Source: an uncultured Ruminococcus sp.
GTDB taxonomy: Bacteria; Bacillota; Clostridia; Oscillospirales; Ruminococcaceae
Length of the DNA stretch: 48,769 bases
NCBI GenBank assembly: GCA_944388405.1
Contig: CALXIQ010000042.1
Span: 1-48,769, forward strand
Direction: 5' to 3'
Under the pieces are notes generated by a model. That model saw only the letters and a list, made by a program, of their open reading frames with translations. It had not been told where the DNA came from and did no database searches. A program made the translations under genes and the position numbers. This document shows, piece after piece, positions 17,605 to 25,371 of this stretch (position 1 is its first letter; each line of letters opens with the position of its first letter).

Positions 17605-18576
17605 TTACAGCATATTTTCAAGAAACGCCACCGTTTTTTCGTCGTATCTCATATCCTGCGCCGTCATGTCCTCCTCAAGCTGCCACAGCTTTGACACTGC
17701 AAACACCGAAGAAACAAAAAAGGGCTGACTGTTGAGATACACCAGTGGAATCACCGCAGGAGAATCGCCCGTTTTAAGGCTTAACTCCTTTACTCTTGCA
17801 AGTCTCGCTAAATTGGCAGTACTTGTAAATTGCCCCTCAGGCAGCTTTGCCGCCGACATATCTCCCTTTGCAAATTTTGCAAAAAAACCCTTTGCCTGCG
17901 GAGTAAACGCCATTACAGGGAAGTTGTGCTTTCTGTACCAGTTGTATTCCCACATATTCATGCACACCAGCGTAGGGTCGCCGAAGGTATCGGTGCTGGA
18001 GTGAGCCAGGCTGTAGTTTATCTGACTTACCCTGAAAGGCTCCATACCGTGAGCGGTGGCATAATTGTTTGCCATTTCTATACGGCTGGTGGTCCAGTTG
18101 GAAGCGCCGATAAACCGCACCTTTCCGCTTTGGACAAACTCATTAAGCACCGGCATTATTTCCGAAACGGGAATCTTTTCATCGTCTCTGTGGAGAAAAT
18201 AAATGTCGATGTAATCTGTTCCAAGACACTCAAGACTTCTGTTAAGGTCCTCCCTCAGCGAATCGGGATCAAGCCTCGATACGGACATATCCTCAACCGG
18301 AGGATGTCCCCCCTTGGTGGATATTATAATATTTTCACGACAGTCCCTCGCTTTAAGCCATCTACCTATAACAAGCTCGCTTGAATCCTCACCGTCCTCA
18401 AGCCATGAGCAGTAAACTCTTGCAGTATCAATGCACCATCCGCCCAGCTCCACATATTTATCAAGCAGCTTGAAATAAGCCTCGTCGTTATCATGCTTGT
18501 CAAAATTAGCCGTTCCCAGAGTAAGGGATGGAAGCTTTAAAGAATGACGGCTGTTATTTATTTCAAAAGTAAACAC
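17605..18576 (-). CDS. Aldo/keto reductase
   Basis: NAD(P)H-dependent oxidoreductase of the AKR superfamily, acting on an unknown carbonyl substrate in the cytoplasm. The 323 residues begin with TLGTANFDKHD. The catalytic tetrad is visible as Asp in CIDTARVY, Tyr in the same segment, Lys in IIISTKGGH and His in IYFLHRDD. RFIGASNWT and the later SQPFFVSSVF correspond to the cofactor-binding blocks. The YGLGTANFDK-type start and length fit the AKR11-like bacterial groups, but the substrate is not predictable. It is a single gene converging on the 6S RNA. Confidence 0.88.
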   Translation of the reverse strand: MFTFEINNSRHSLKLPSLTLGTANFDKHDNDEAYFKLLDKYVELGGWCIDTARVYCSWLEDGEDSSELVIGRWLKARDCRENIIISTKGGHPPVEDMSVSRLDPDSLREDLNRSLECLGTDYIDIYFLHRDDEKIPVSEIMPVLNEFVQSGKVRFIGASNWTTSRIEMANNYATAHGMEPFRVSQINYSLAHSSTDTFGDPTLVCMNMWEYNWYRKHNFPVMAFTPQAKGFFAKFAKGDMSAAKLPEGQFTSTANLARLARVKELSLKTGDSPAVIPLVYLNSQPFFVSSVFAVSKLWQLEEDMTAQDMRYDEKTVAFLENML

Positions 18577-18764
18577 TTAAACACCTTCCTGATTGAATTT
18601 TAATTTGGTAAACTTCAAAAACGGAAGTCTGAAACATCGCTTCAAACCTCTCCCCGAAAATTAACATCATGTTATAGATTTATTCAGTTTTAATAATAAT
18701 ATCACATCAGGGAGGCTTATTTCAAGCGATATTTGTTAAAAAAATATTATTTTTAAGAAAGCCC

Positions 18765-18793
18765 TTGACAAGTGGAACAACTTGATATATAAT
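18765..18793 (+). promoter_or_regulatory. Promoter of ylxM-ffh-rpsP
   Basis: TTGACA (18765-18770), 17 bp, TATAAT (18788-18793). Confidence 0.85.
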
Positions 18794-18857
18794 ATGTAAA
18801 GCGGTTTTGCTTTACAATGCATTGCCAAAAATCAAGCTTACGAACGGAGGAAAACCT

Positions 18858-19250
18858 GTGGACAAAAATCTTGGTATAAGCACCCTTCTTGATTTGTACG
18901 GAGAGCTGCTTACGGAAAAACAGCGGGACGTTCTTGAGCTTTACTATAACGATGATCTTTCTCTGGCGGAAATCGCCGCACAGTATGATATTTCAAGGCA
19001 GGGGGTTCACGATTCCATTAAACGGGGCGAAGAAGCGCTGCTGAAATTTGAAGAGGTGCTGGGTCTTTCCCGTCGGGAGGAAGAGAACAAAAAACAGCTG
19101 GATGAGTTCAAGCGGATGGCTCTGGAGATTTTCGAGGAGTGCAAGAAAGTTTCCTTTGCAAGAAACATCGCAGACAAGACGATTGCTCTGCTGGAGGAGC
19201 TTGATTCAAAGCTGGCTGAATACGACAATTCGAAATATCTGGAAGATTGA
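18858..19250 (+). CDS. ylxM: YlxM/p13 family DNA-binding protein, SRP-associated
   Basis: Small helix-turn-helix protein always found just before ffh in Firmicutes and thought to modulate the signal recognition particle. The 130 residues show a sigma-70 region 4-like HTH: LLTEKQRDVLELYYNDDLS then LAEIAAQYDISRQGVHDSIK (about 20-58), followed by a helical tail. A GTG start at 18858 is chosen: GGAGG lies 7 nt ahead, while the upstream in-frame ATG at 18807 has no ribosome site. It is followed by ffh after 76 nt. Confidence 0.9.
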   Translation: MDKNLGISTLLDLYGELLTEKQRDVLELYYNDDLSLAEIAAQYDISRQGVHDSIKRGEEALLKFEEVLGLSRREEENKKQLDEFKRMALEIFEECKKVSFARNIADKTIALLEELDSKLAEYDNSKYLED

Positions 19251-19326
19251 TAAGCTTCGCTTGGTCGGCAGTTTGTAAAAAAGGCTGCGGACAAGGCGAT
19301 GATTGCCGATAAAAAGAGGTGTTTGC

Positions 19327-20697
19327 ATGGCATTTGAAGGACTATCCGAAAAGCTGGGAGGCGTTTTCAAGAAGCTCAGGTCACGAGGCAGGCTTTCCGA
19401 AGCGGACGTTAAGGAAGCTATGCGTGAGGTTAAAATGGCGCTGCTTGAAGCCGACGTCAGCTACAAGGTTGTTAAGGAGTTTATCGCAAACGTTACCGAA
19501 AGAAGCGTGGGAGAGGACGTGCTTAAAAGCCTTACTCCCGGTCAGCAGGTAATAAAGATTGTAAACGAAGAGCTTATAAAGCTTATGGGTGAGGCAAATT
19601 CCAAAATAAACTTCCCCAACAAGCCTCCATGCATCATTATGATGTGCGGACTTCAGGGTTCGGGTAAAACCACCCACGCCGCAAAGCTCGCAAAGTATTT
19701 CAAGGCTCAGGGCAAGCGTCCACTGCTGGTGGCGTGTGATATTTACAGACCTGCGGCTATTGAGCAGCTTAAGGTCGTAGGCGAGCGTGCAGAAGTTCCC
19801 GTGTTTGAAATGGGACAGATTGACCCGAGAAAAATCGCCAAAGAGGGCATCAAGCATGCAAAGGATTACGGCAACGATCTGGTGATTATCGATACTGCGG
19901 GACGTTTGCACATCGACGAAGAGCTGATGGACGAGCTTAAGGATATAAAGAAGATTGTCGAGCCAAACGAAATAATGCTGGTTGTGGACGCAATGATCGG
20001 TCAGGACGCCGTAAAGGTTGCCTCCAGCTTTGACGAGGCGCTGGGAATCGACTCGGTTATTCTCACAAAGCTTGACTCAGACACCAGAGGCGGTGCGGCG
20101 CTTTCGGTGCTTTCGGTAACCGGTAAGCCTATCAAGTTTGTGGGAATGGGCGAAAAGCTTGACGAGTTCGAGCCTTTCCACCCGGAGCGAATGGCTTCAA
20201 GAATTCTCGGCATGGGCGATATGCTGACGCTGATTGAAAAGGCATCTCAGACGGTGGACGAAAAGGACGCCGAAAAGCTTGCCAAGAAGGTTAAGGAAAA
20301 GGGCTTTGATTTAAACGACCTGCTTGAACAGATGAAGCAGATTCACAAGATGGGTTCTATAAGGTCTATTCTGAAGCTTATTCCCGGTGCGGGGAACATA
20401 AAGGACGAACAGCTTGAACAGGGTGAAGCTCAGCTGAAAAAGACGGAGGCTATGATAAACTCCATGACAAAGGCTGAACGTGCTAAGCCCTCTATAATAG
20501 ACCCCAAAAGAAAGCGGAGAATTGCTGCGGGAAGCGGCACTCAAGTTTCAGATGTAAATCAGCTGCTTAGGCAGTTTGACGAAATGCAGAAGATGATGAA
20601 GCAGTTAGGCGTCGTAGGCGGTCAGGGCGGCAAAAAGTCCAGAAGGAACAGAGCCGCACTGCTTAAAGGACTGGGCGGAAACGGCTTCCCAATGTAA
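19327..20697 (+). CDS. ffh: Signal recognition particle protein Ffh
   Basis: SRP GTPase that binds signal sequences and 4.5S/6S-type SRP RNA and targets ribosomes to the membrane. The 456 residues comprise the N domain, the G domain with P-loop GLQGSGKTTHAAKLA (about 107-121), DTAGRLHIDEEL, TKLDSDTRGGAALS, and the methionine-rich M domain from about 300 to the end with MGSIRSILKLIPGAG and SMTKAER. The ATG at 19327 follows AGAGGTG by 7 nt; a TTG at 19303 is unlikely. It lies in the usual ylxM-ffh-rpsP-khpA order. Confidence 0.97.
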   Translation: MAFEGLSEKLGGVFKKLRSRGRLSEADVKEAMREVKMALLEADVSYKVVKEFIANVTERSVGEDVLKSLTPGQQVIKIVNEELIKLMGEANSKINFPNKPPCIIMMCGLQGSGKTTHAAKLAKYFKAQGKRPLLVACDIYRPAAIEQLKVVGERAEVPVFEMGQIDPRKIAKEGIKHAKDYGNDLVIIDTAGRLHIDEELMDELKDIKKIVEPNEIMLVVDAMIGQDAVKVASSFDEALGIDSVILTKLDSDTRGGAALSVLSVTGKPIKFVGMGEKLDEFEPFHPERMASRILGMGDMLTLIEKASQTVDEKDAEKLAKKVKEKGFDLNDLLEQMKQIHKMGSIRSILKLIPGAGNIKDEQLEQGEAQLKKTEAMINSMTKAERAKPSIIDPKRKRRIAAGSGTQVSDVNQLLRQFDEMQKMMKQLGVVGGQGGKKSRRNRAALLKGLGGNGFPM

Positions 20698-20759
20698 CCA
20701 CACAATCATGCAGTAAATGCTTGATATAAATTATCCAATTAATCGGAGGTGAATATACA

Positions 20760-21002
20760 ATGGCAGTAAAGATCAGACTGAGAAGAATGGGCGCTAAGAA
20801 GGCTCCTTTCTACCGTATTGTAGTAGCTGATTCCAGATACCCCAGAGATGGACGTTTCATCGAGGAAATCGGATACTATGATCCTACAAAGGAACCTACC
20901 GTTCTCAAAGTAGACGAGGAGAAGGCTAAGTCCTGGATTGCAAAGGGCGCACAGCCTACAGACACTGTTAAGTCGCTTCTCAAGAAAAACGGCACTATCT
21001 AA
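20760..21002 (+). CDS. rpsP: 30S ribosomal protein S16
   Basis: Structural protein of the small ribosomal subunit. The 80 residues start [20 protein letters not shown] and contain [22 protein letters not shown], both hallmarks of S16. GGAGGTG lies 9 nt ahead of the ATG. Standard position between ffh and khpA. Confidence 0.98.
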   Translation: MAVKIRLRRMGAKKAPFYRIVVADSRYPRDGRFIEEIGYYDPTKEPTVLKVDEEKAKSWIAKGAQPTDTVKSLLKKNGTI

Positions 21003-21003
21003 T

Positions 21004-21050
21004 GACGATTTGCATAGCTGTACATAATTTTGTACAGCTTTTAAATCGTA
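21004..21050 (+). terminator. Terminator-like hairpin after rpsP
   Basis: AGCTGTACA / TGTACAGCT stem (21016-21039) nested in ACGATTT / AAATCGT arms; a TTTT follows the inner stem. Confidence 0.55.
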
Positions 21051-21060
21051 ACAGAGTGCA

Positions 21061-21128
21061 ATTCCAATCGGTAAGGTACTTATCCCACCACTCGCCTTAC
21101 CGGTTTACCGGTGGGAATGCCGGTTTTT
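21061..21128 (+). promoter_or_regulatory. Hairpin-rich leader ahead of khpA
   Basis: Contains CGGTAAGG / CCTTACCG, CCCACC / GGTGGG and ACCGG / CCGGT followed by TTTTTTT. Some of these pairings cross, so alternative folds are possible. It may be an attenuator of khpA or simply a second rpsP terminator. Confidence 0.45.
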
Positions 21129-21152
21129 TTGTGGGAGAAATGAGGAATAAAA

Positions 21153-21386
21153 ATGGAAAAGCTTTTAAGAACTATCGTAAGCGAGCTTGTTGAAAACAAA
21201 GATGCGATAGAGATTCAGGTGGATGAACCTAACGAGGAAGGCATTGTGGTTTATCATCTCCACGTTGCTCAGGAGGATATGGGCAGAGTTATCGGAAAGC
21301 AGGGTCGAATCGCAAAGGCGATAAGAACTGTAATGAGAGCAGGCTGCTCCCGTATCAATCAGAAGATAATGGTTGAGATAGACTAA
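21153..21386 (+). CDS. khpA: KH domain RNA-binding protein KhpA
   Basis: Small single-KH-domain RNA chaperone (formerly YlqC) that works with KhpB and affects cell division in streptococci. The 77 residues show the KH signature GRVIGKQGRIAKAIR with the GxxG loop (GKQG), preceded by the IEIQVDEPNEEG strand. A GAGG-type ribosome site (ATGAGG) lies ahead of the ATG. Its position after rpsP is the normal one in Firmicutes, which supports the call. Confidence 0.93.
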   Translation: MEKLLRTIVSELVENKDAIEIQVDEPNEEGIVVYHLHVAQEDMGRVIGKQGRIAKAIRTVMRAGCSRINQKIMVEID

Positions 21387-21419
21387 GGGTCACACCTCAA
21401 TAGCTTATAGTGAATAAAC

Positions 21420-21452
21420 AATCGCCTTTTACCGATAATAGTAGAAGGTGAT
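21420..21452 (+). terminator. Hairpin overlapping the ribosome site of the next gene
   Basis: ATCGCCTT / AAGGTGAT stem followed by TTTTTTT and directly by the ATG at 21459. The 3' arm AGAAGGTGA is also the ribosome site of the permease gene. Confidence 0.5.
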
Positions 21453-21458
21453 TTTTTT

Positions 21459-21821
21459 ATGAAAAAATATCTGAAAAGTTTTTATCTTTACACAGTTGGC
21501 GCACTTTCGGGTGCGGCAAACGGGCTGTTCGGCTCGGGAGGAGGAATTATTACCGTTCCTATGCTGGAGCATGACGGAATGAAAACAAAAAAAGCTCATG
21601 CAACCTCGATAGCCATAACGCTGCCGCTGAGCGTAATAAGCGGCATTATATATTTCTCAAAAGGGTCTATAGACCTTGCTCAGGCGTGGAAATTCATCCC
21701 CTGCGGGCTTATAGGGGTGCTGGTGGGTTCAAAGCTGCTGGTGAAGCTTTCGGGAACTACGCTCAAACGCATATTCGGAGCGGTTATGATAATATTCGGA
21801 ATACGTCTTATGAGAGGGTAA
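21459..21821 (+). CDS. TauE/SafE (TSUP) family permease, N-terminal half protein
   Basis: Membrane protein of the sulfite/sulfonate exporter family, substrate unknown. The 120 residues hold about four membrane helices and the family's first repeat: GALSGAANGLFGSGGGIITVPML, then HATSIAITLPLSVISGIIYF and a glycine-rich IPCGLIGVLVGSKLL. Normal members have both repeats in one chain of about 250 residues. Here the second repeat is a separate gene starting 3 nt later, so the two likely assemble as a heterodimer. Confidence 0.82.
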   Translation: MKKYLKSFYLYTVGALSGAANGLFGSGGGIITVPMLEHDGMKTKKAHATSIAITLPLSVISGIIYFSKGSIDLAQAWKFIPCGLIGVLVGSKLLVKLSGTTLKRIFGAVMIIFGIRLMRG

Positions 21822-21824
21822 TTT

Positions 21825-22235
21825 ATGAACTGGATCACAATAGCGCTGGTCTCCTTTGCAACCGGGGTCTTTGCATCTCTCGGTCTGGGGGGCGGAATGA
21901 TACTTATAATCTATCTTACTCTGTTTGCCGGAGTTCCCCAGCTTCAGGCTCAGGGCATAAACCTTGTGTTCTTTCTGCCGATAGCCGCCGTATCCCTTTA
22001 TTTTCACACTAAAAATAAGCTGGTGGAGTGGAAAAAAATCGTCCCCGTTATTATTTCGGGAACGATTTTTGTTACAATATTCAGTCTTTTGGCAAACTCT
22101 ATGGACAACACGCTGCTGAAACGAATATTCGGAGCTTTTGTTATCCTTGCCGGCATAAAGGAGCTGCTATACAAAAAAACCGAAGCCGGCAGTCAATCCT
22201 CCGACTGCGATTCCAGCGTGCAGACCACCAAATGA
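21825..22235 (+). CDS. TauE/SafE (TSUP) family permease, C-terminal half protein
   Basis: Second half permease, 136 residues with about four helices. It repeats the family pattern FATGVFASLGLGGGMILIIY, QAQGINLVFFLPIAAVSLYF and TLLKRIFGAFVILAG, the last matching TTLKRIFGAVMIIFG in the preceding protein. This shows that the two are the duplicated repeats of one transporter. The 3' end overlaps the convergent phosphoesterase gene by 43 nt. Its own ribosome site (GAGGG) lies inside the end of the previous gene, so translation is coupled. Confidence 0.82.
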   Translation: MNWITIALVSFATGVFASLGLGGGMILIIYLTLFAGVPQLQAQGINLVFFLPIAAVSLYFHTKNKLVEWKKIVPVIISGTIFVTIFSLLANSMDNTLLKRIFGAFVILAGIKELLYKKTEAGSQSSDCDSSVQTTK

Positions 22236-23089
22236 AACGGATCCAGAAAACGCTTGGTATAACCACTGTTTCCTACTCCCCTGCTGACTATCATCCGGGT
22301 AGAGCCGTATTGGTAAACTCCCGAAGTATATTCCGGGAAAAATCCTTGACCCGGCGCACAAAGTCCGTATAAAATATAGGGAAGCCTTATCAGACCTCCA
22401 TGAGCGTGACCGGCAAAAATAAGATCCGCCCGGCTGCCTGCCGCTTCAGAGGTTTCAGCAATCTCGTAAAAATCCTCAGGGTAATGATGAAGCCAGACGG
22501 TAAACAGCTTTTCTTCAGGATAGTCTTCAAGCATTTCTCCTACAAAACCGCTGTCCATTCCGCTTACCGTTCCTACCAGCAGCATTTTATCTCCGCCTCG
22601 CTCTATAACGGTAAACTCGTTTTCAAGCACTATTATACCGTTTTCCTCACAGCACTGCGCCATTTCTTCCCGCTGCTCGTCCGATATGTCGTAGTCATGG
22701 TTGCCCCAGACAAGATAACAGTCCGTAATTTTGGACACTTTCTTCAGAAACGACTTGGCATCGTCAATATCGGTTTGAATAGAGTCGGCAATATCGCCAG
22801 TGAGAAAAATATAATCCGGCCGCTGCTCAGTTATTTTTTCAATCAAGCGGTCGTCGTAGCTGCCGCCATGATTATGGTAATCGGAAACCTGCACTATCTT
22901 TGCTCCGTCAAAGCCCTCAGGCACGTTTTCGCTTTTATAAACAATGTTCTCAGTTTCAATATAATAATTAGACCGGACAAACTCCGCCGCAGTCATAAGC
23001 GCAACAACACCGGCAACAATCAGCAAAATTATCTTACGCCTGCTCAGCCGCTTTTTCTCCGTCTTTTTTATTTTTTCTTCTGTACTCAA
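22193..23089 (-). CDS. Membrane-anchored metallophosphoesterase
   Basis: Predicted binuclear-metal phosphoesterase of the calcineurin fold (YkuE/YaeI-like), 298 residues. An N-terminal basic segment and one membrane helix (about residues 18-36, IILLIVAGVVALMTAA) are followed by the catalytic domain: VSDYHNHG, LTGDIADS, WGNHDYD, WLHHYPE and GHAHGGLIRLP. YkuE-type enzymes have been linked to undecaprenyl or UDP-lipid phosphates; this is only suggestive. The TTG at 23089 is chosen, with GGAGGG 5 nt upstream. It overlaps ruvX by 56 nt. Confidence 0.85.
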   Translation of the reverse strand: MSTEEKIKKTEKKRLSRRKIILLIVAGVVALMTAAEFVRSNYYIETENIVYKSENVPEGFDGAKIVQVSDYHNHGGSYDDRLIEKITEQRPDYIFLTGDIADSIQTDIDDAKSFLKKVSKITDCYLVWGNHDYDISDEQREEMAQCCEENGIIVLENEFTVIERGGDKMLLVGTVSGMDSGFVGEMLEDYPEEKLFTVWLHHYPEDFYEIAETSEAAGSRADLIFAGHAHGGLIRLPYILYGLCAPGQGFFPEYTSGVYQYGSTRMIVSRGVGNSGYTKRFLDPFHLVVCTLESQSED

Positions 23090-23483
23090 GGTAGCCCTCC
23101 AGAATAACGGTAGCGGCAACCGTGTCAACGACTGCTTTTCTGTCCTTTCCCCTTACGTTCGTTTGATTTAATATCTGATGAGCCGTAACGGTGGTGGAAC
23201 GCTCGTCCCACATATTTACCGGAATCTCCGTAAGCTCGTTAAGCATATTTGCAAAATTGCGGCACTTCTCCGCTCTGGGACCATATGAGCCGTTCATGTT
23301 CACGGGAAGTCCCACCACAATTTCCCCAACCTCATACTGCTTTGCCATATGAGCTACCTTCATAGCCAGCACATTTGCGTTGCGTTCTTCAATCGTGCCG
23401 ATAGGGGAAGCAAGGAACTCGGTTCTGTCGCAGACTGCAAGACCCGTTCTGGCGTCGCCGTAATCAACCGCCATTATCTTCAT
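23034..23483 (-). CDS. ruvX: Putative pre-16S rRNA nuclease / Holliday junction resolvase YqgF
   Basis: RNase H-fold nuclease essential for 16S rRNA 5' maturation in several bacteria, also annotated as RuvX resolvase. The 149 residues start MKIMAVDYGDARTGLAVCD, the first acidic motif; VVGLPVNMNGSYGPRAEKC and WDERSTTVTAHQIL follow, with the last Asp in VVDTVAATVILEGYLE. AAGGAG lies upstream of the ATG. The 3' end overlaps the phosphoesterase gene. Confidence 0.93.
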   Translation of the reverse strand: MKIMAVDYGDARTGLAVCDRTEFLASPIGTIEERNANVLAMKVAHMAKQYEVGEIVVGLPVNMNGSYGPRAEKCRNFANMLNELTEIPVNMWDERSTTVTAHQILNQTNVRGKDRKAVVDTVAATVILEGYLEYRRKNKKDGEKAAEQA

Positions 23484-23519
23484 ATATTCAAAATCTCCTT
23501 AAAATTACTTATATAGCCG

Positions 23520-24605
23520 TTATATCAATGTTCTTTCATCGCAGTATTCGCAGATAACCGTATCGCCGTTACCTATAAAATACTTAGGCAGATATTCTTC
23601 ATGATTTGTTATACACTTAGGATTTGAACATCTGACCGACGGCAGCACCTTACCGTATACAAGTTTGGCAGGCGTTCCGTTTCGATTTAAAATGGTGAGA
23701 ATAAGCGCCATTCTTATGTACATTCCGTATTTCGCCTGTTTGAAGTACATAGCCCTTTTGTCGTCGTCAACCTCGATGGCAATTTCGTCTACTCTCGGCA
23801 GAGGGTGAAGCACAATAAGGTCGGGTTTGCCTTTCAGCATTTTCTGCCTGTCTAAAATATAGCAGCCCTTCTGGGATTCGTACTCCTCTTTTGAGCTGAA
23901 CCTTTCCTGTTGTATCCTTGTCATATAAAGTACGTCAAGGTAAGGCATAGCCTCATCAAGGCTTGTAACCTCCTTATACTCATGACCTCCCGCAGAAAGT
24001 ATGTCCTTGACGTATGTGGGTAAGGCAAGCTCTTTTGTGGAAATAAGCACAAACTTTGTCCCATTGAAGCAGGACATGGCTTTAATCAGCGAATGAACGG
24101 TTCTGCCGTTTTTAAGGTCGCCGCACAAGCCGATAGTGAGATTTTCAAGAGTGCCCTTTTCCTCTTTCAGGGTCATCAGGTCGGTAAGGGTCTGGGTGGG
24201 ATGAAGATGTCCCCCGTCCCCGGCGTTTACAACGGGACATTCCGCAGTAAGCGCCGCCGCCTTTACCGAACCGGGGGAGGGATGACGCATAACCAGAATA
24301 TCCGCATAGCCCGACACAATTTTTGTGGTGTCCTTTATGTTCTCCCCCTTTGCCACCGACGAGGTAGCAGGATTGTCAAAGCCTATTATCGTTCCGCCAA
24401 GCCTGAGCATTGCGGTCTGAAAGGACATCTGAGTTCTGGTGGACGGCTCATAAAACAAGGTACCCATAATTTTTCCCTTGCAGGCTTCGCTGTAATTCTC
24501 AGGATGCTCTTTTATATCGTGCCCCAGCTCCAAAAGCTGCTTCCACCAGGAAACAGGATAGTCGTTAAGGTCAATCAGATGTATAAACTCATTGTAGCCG
24601 TTCAT
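23520..24605 (-). CDS. pyrB: Aspartate carbamoyltransferase with a C-terminal PyrI-like zinc tail
   Basis: Condenses carbamoyl phosphate with aspartate in UMP synthesis. The 361 residues include the carbamoyl-phosphate motif EPSTRTQMSF, GENIKDTTK, HPSPGSVKAA, HPTQTLTDL and HPLPRVDE. A normal catalytic chain ends near residue 315. Here a tail follows with C326-x4-C331 and C352-x2-C355 (CSNPKC and CEYC), the zinc pattern of the C-terminal domain of the regulatory chain PyrI, but without PyrI's nucleotide-binding domain. So allosteric CTP/ATP control is not expected. The start at 24605 (MNGYNEF) has AAAGG 10 nt ahead; 24623 is the alternative. It is a single gene, apart from the other pyr genes. 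Confidence 0.93.
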   Translation of the reverse strand: MNGYNEFIHLIDLNDYPVSWWKQLLELGHDIKEHPENYSEACKGKIMGTLFYEPSTRTQMSFQTAMLRLGGTIIGFDNPATSSVAKGENIKDTTKIVSGYADILVMRHPSPGSVKAAALTAECPVVNAGDGGHLHPTQTLTDLMTLKEEKGTLENLTIGLCGDLKNGRTVHSLIKAMSCFNGTKFVLISTKELALPTYVKDILSAGGHEYKEVTSLDEAMPYLDVLYMTRIQQERFSSKEEYESQKGCYILDRQKMLKGKPDLIVLHPLPRVDEIAIEVDDDKRAMYFKQAKYGMYIRMALILTILNRNGTPAKLVYGKVLPSVRCSNPKCITNHEEYLPKYFIGNGDTVICEYCDERTLI

Positions 24606-24655
24606 TAAAACCCAACCTTTCATTACGCCTGAAATTCAAATCTACGCTTTCGGCT

Positions 24656-24684
24656 ATTATACCACACTTTACACAATTTTTCAA
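24656..24684 (-). promoter_or_regulatory. Promoter of pyrB
   Basis: Minus strand TTGAAA (24679-24684), 17 bp, TATAAT (24656-24661). Confidence 0.75.
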
Positions 24685-24735
24685 CAAGCCACACATTAAT
24701 TTAACGGCTTTTTCATACCGTTGACAAATTGCCGC

Positions 24736-25344
24736 TCAGTCCTCAGATTCTTGTTTCTCACAGTTAAAACTGTGGACAAGCTGCATAAATTCCTGATTAT
24801 CATACATTGTGTTCACCGCTTCAAGCAAGGCGTTTGCGCTGATATGCTCAGGCAGACCAAGGCTTTTTGCTGTTTTTCTCCTGAGCTCACTGCTGTCAGC
24901 CTTTCCCGACAGCCCCCACTCATAGAAATCAAGCTTTGTAACAGGGTGAGTATTCTCCTTAAAGCTTTCTATCCCCGCCCTTTCAAAGGTTTCCCGCAGG
25001 ATTTTTACATCTATCCCCTCAACCCCCAGCTTGCCTTCTTTTGAAGGTACGGTCTTTCGCTTTTCCTTGCCATAGATTTCAGGGATATACAGATTTATTA
25101 TGCTGCCTTCGGGGCAGATTCCTTTTATGTGACCTCGTATTTTAAACCCTGCCGAGTCGGAGTCGGTGAGGATTATAATTCCGCTGTTTTTGGCGTAATA
25201 CCTGATAAGCTCGGCAGTTTCCCTGTCCTTGAACACCCCGAAGCCGTCGGTGCAGATTATAACCCCGTCGATAAAGGAGGAAAGCTTTATTTTATCATAC
25301 TTTCCCTCCACCACCACTGCCTGTTTAAGCCGTATCTTTTCCAT
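24736..25344 (-). CDS. rnmV: Ribonuclease M5 (Toprim domain)
   Basis: Matures 5S rRNA precursor in Firmicutes. The 202 residues open with the Toprim domain: VVVEGKYDKIKLSSF with the catalytic Glu, ICTDGFGVFKD, and the DxD pair in ILTDSDSAGFKIRGHIK. A C-terminal RNA-binding part follows (DFYEWGLSGK and so on). The ATG at 25344 has GGAGG 8 nt ahead. A plain primase-like Toprim protein is the alternative, but the length and GFKIRGHIK motif favour M5. It lies just after holA. Confidence 0.85.
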   Translation of the reverse strand: MEKIRLKQAVVVEGKYDKIKLSSFIDGVIICTDGFGVFKDRETAELIRYYAKNSGIIILTDSDSAGFKIRGHIKGICPEGSIINLYIPEIYGKEKRKTVPSKEGKLGVEGIDVKILRETFERAGIESFKENTHPVTKLDFYEWGLSGKADSSELRRKTAKSLGLPEHISANALLEAVNTMYDNQEFMQLVHSFNCEKQESED

Positions 25345-25371
25345 TTTTAAATCCTCCAACGTTAGGGCTGC

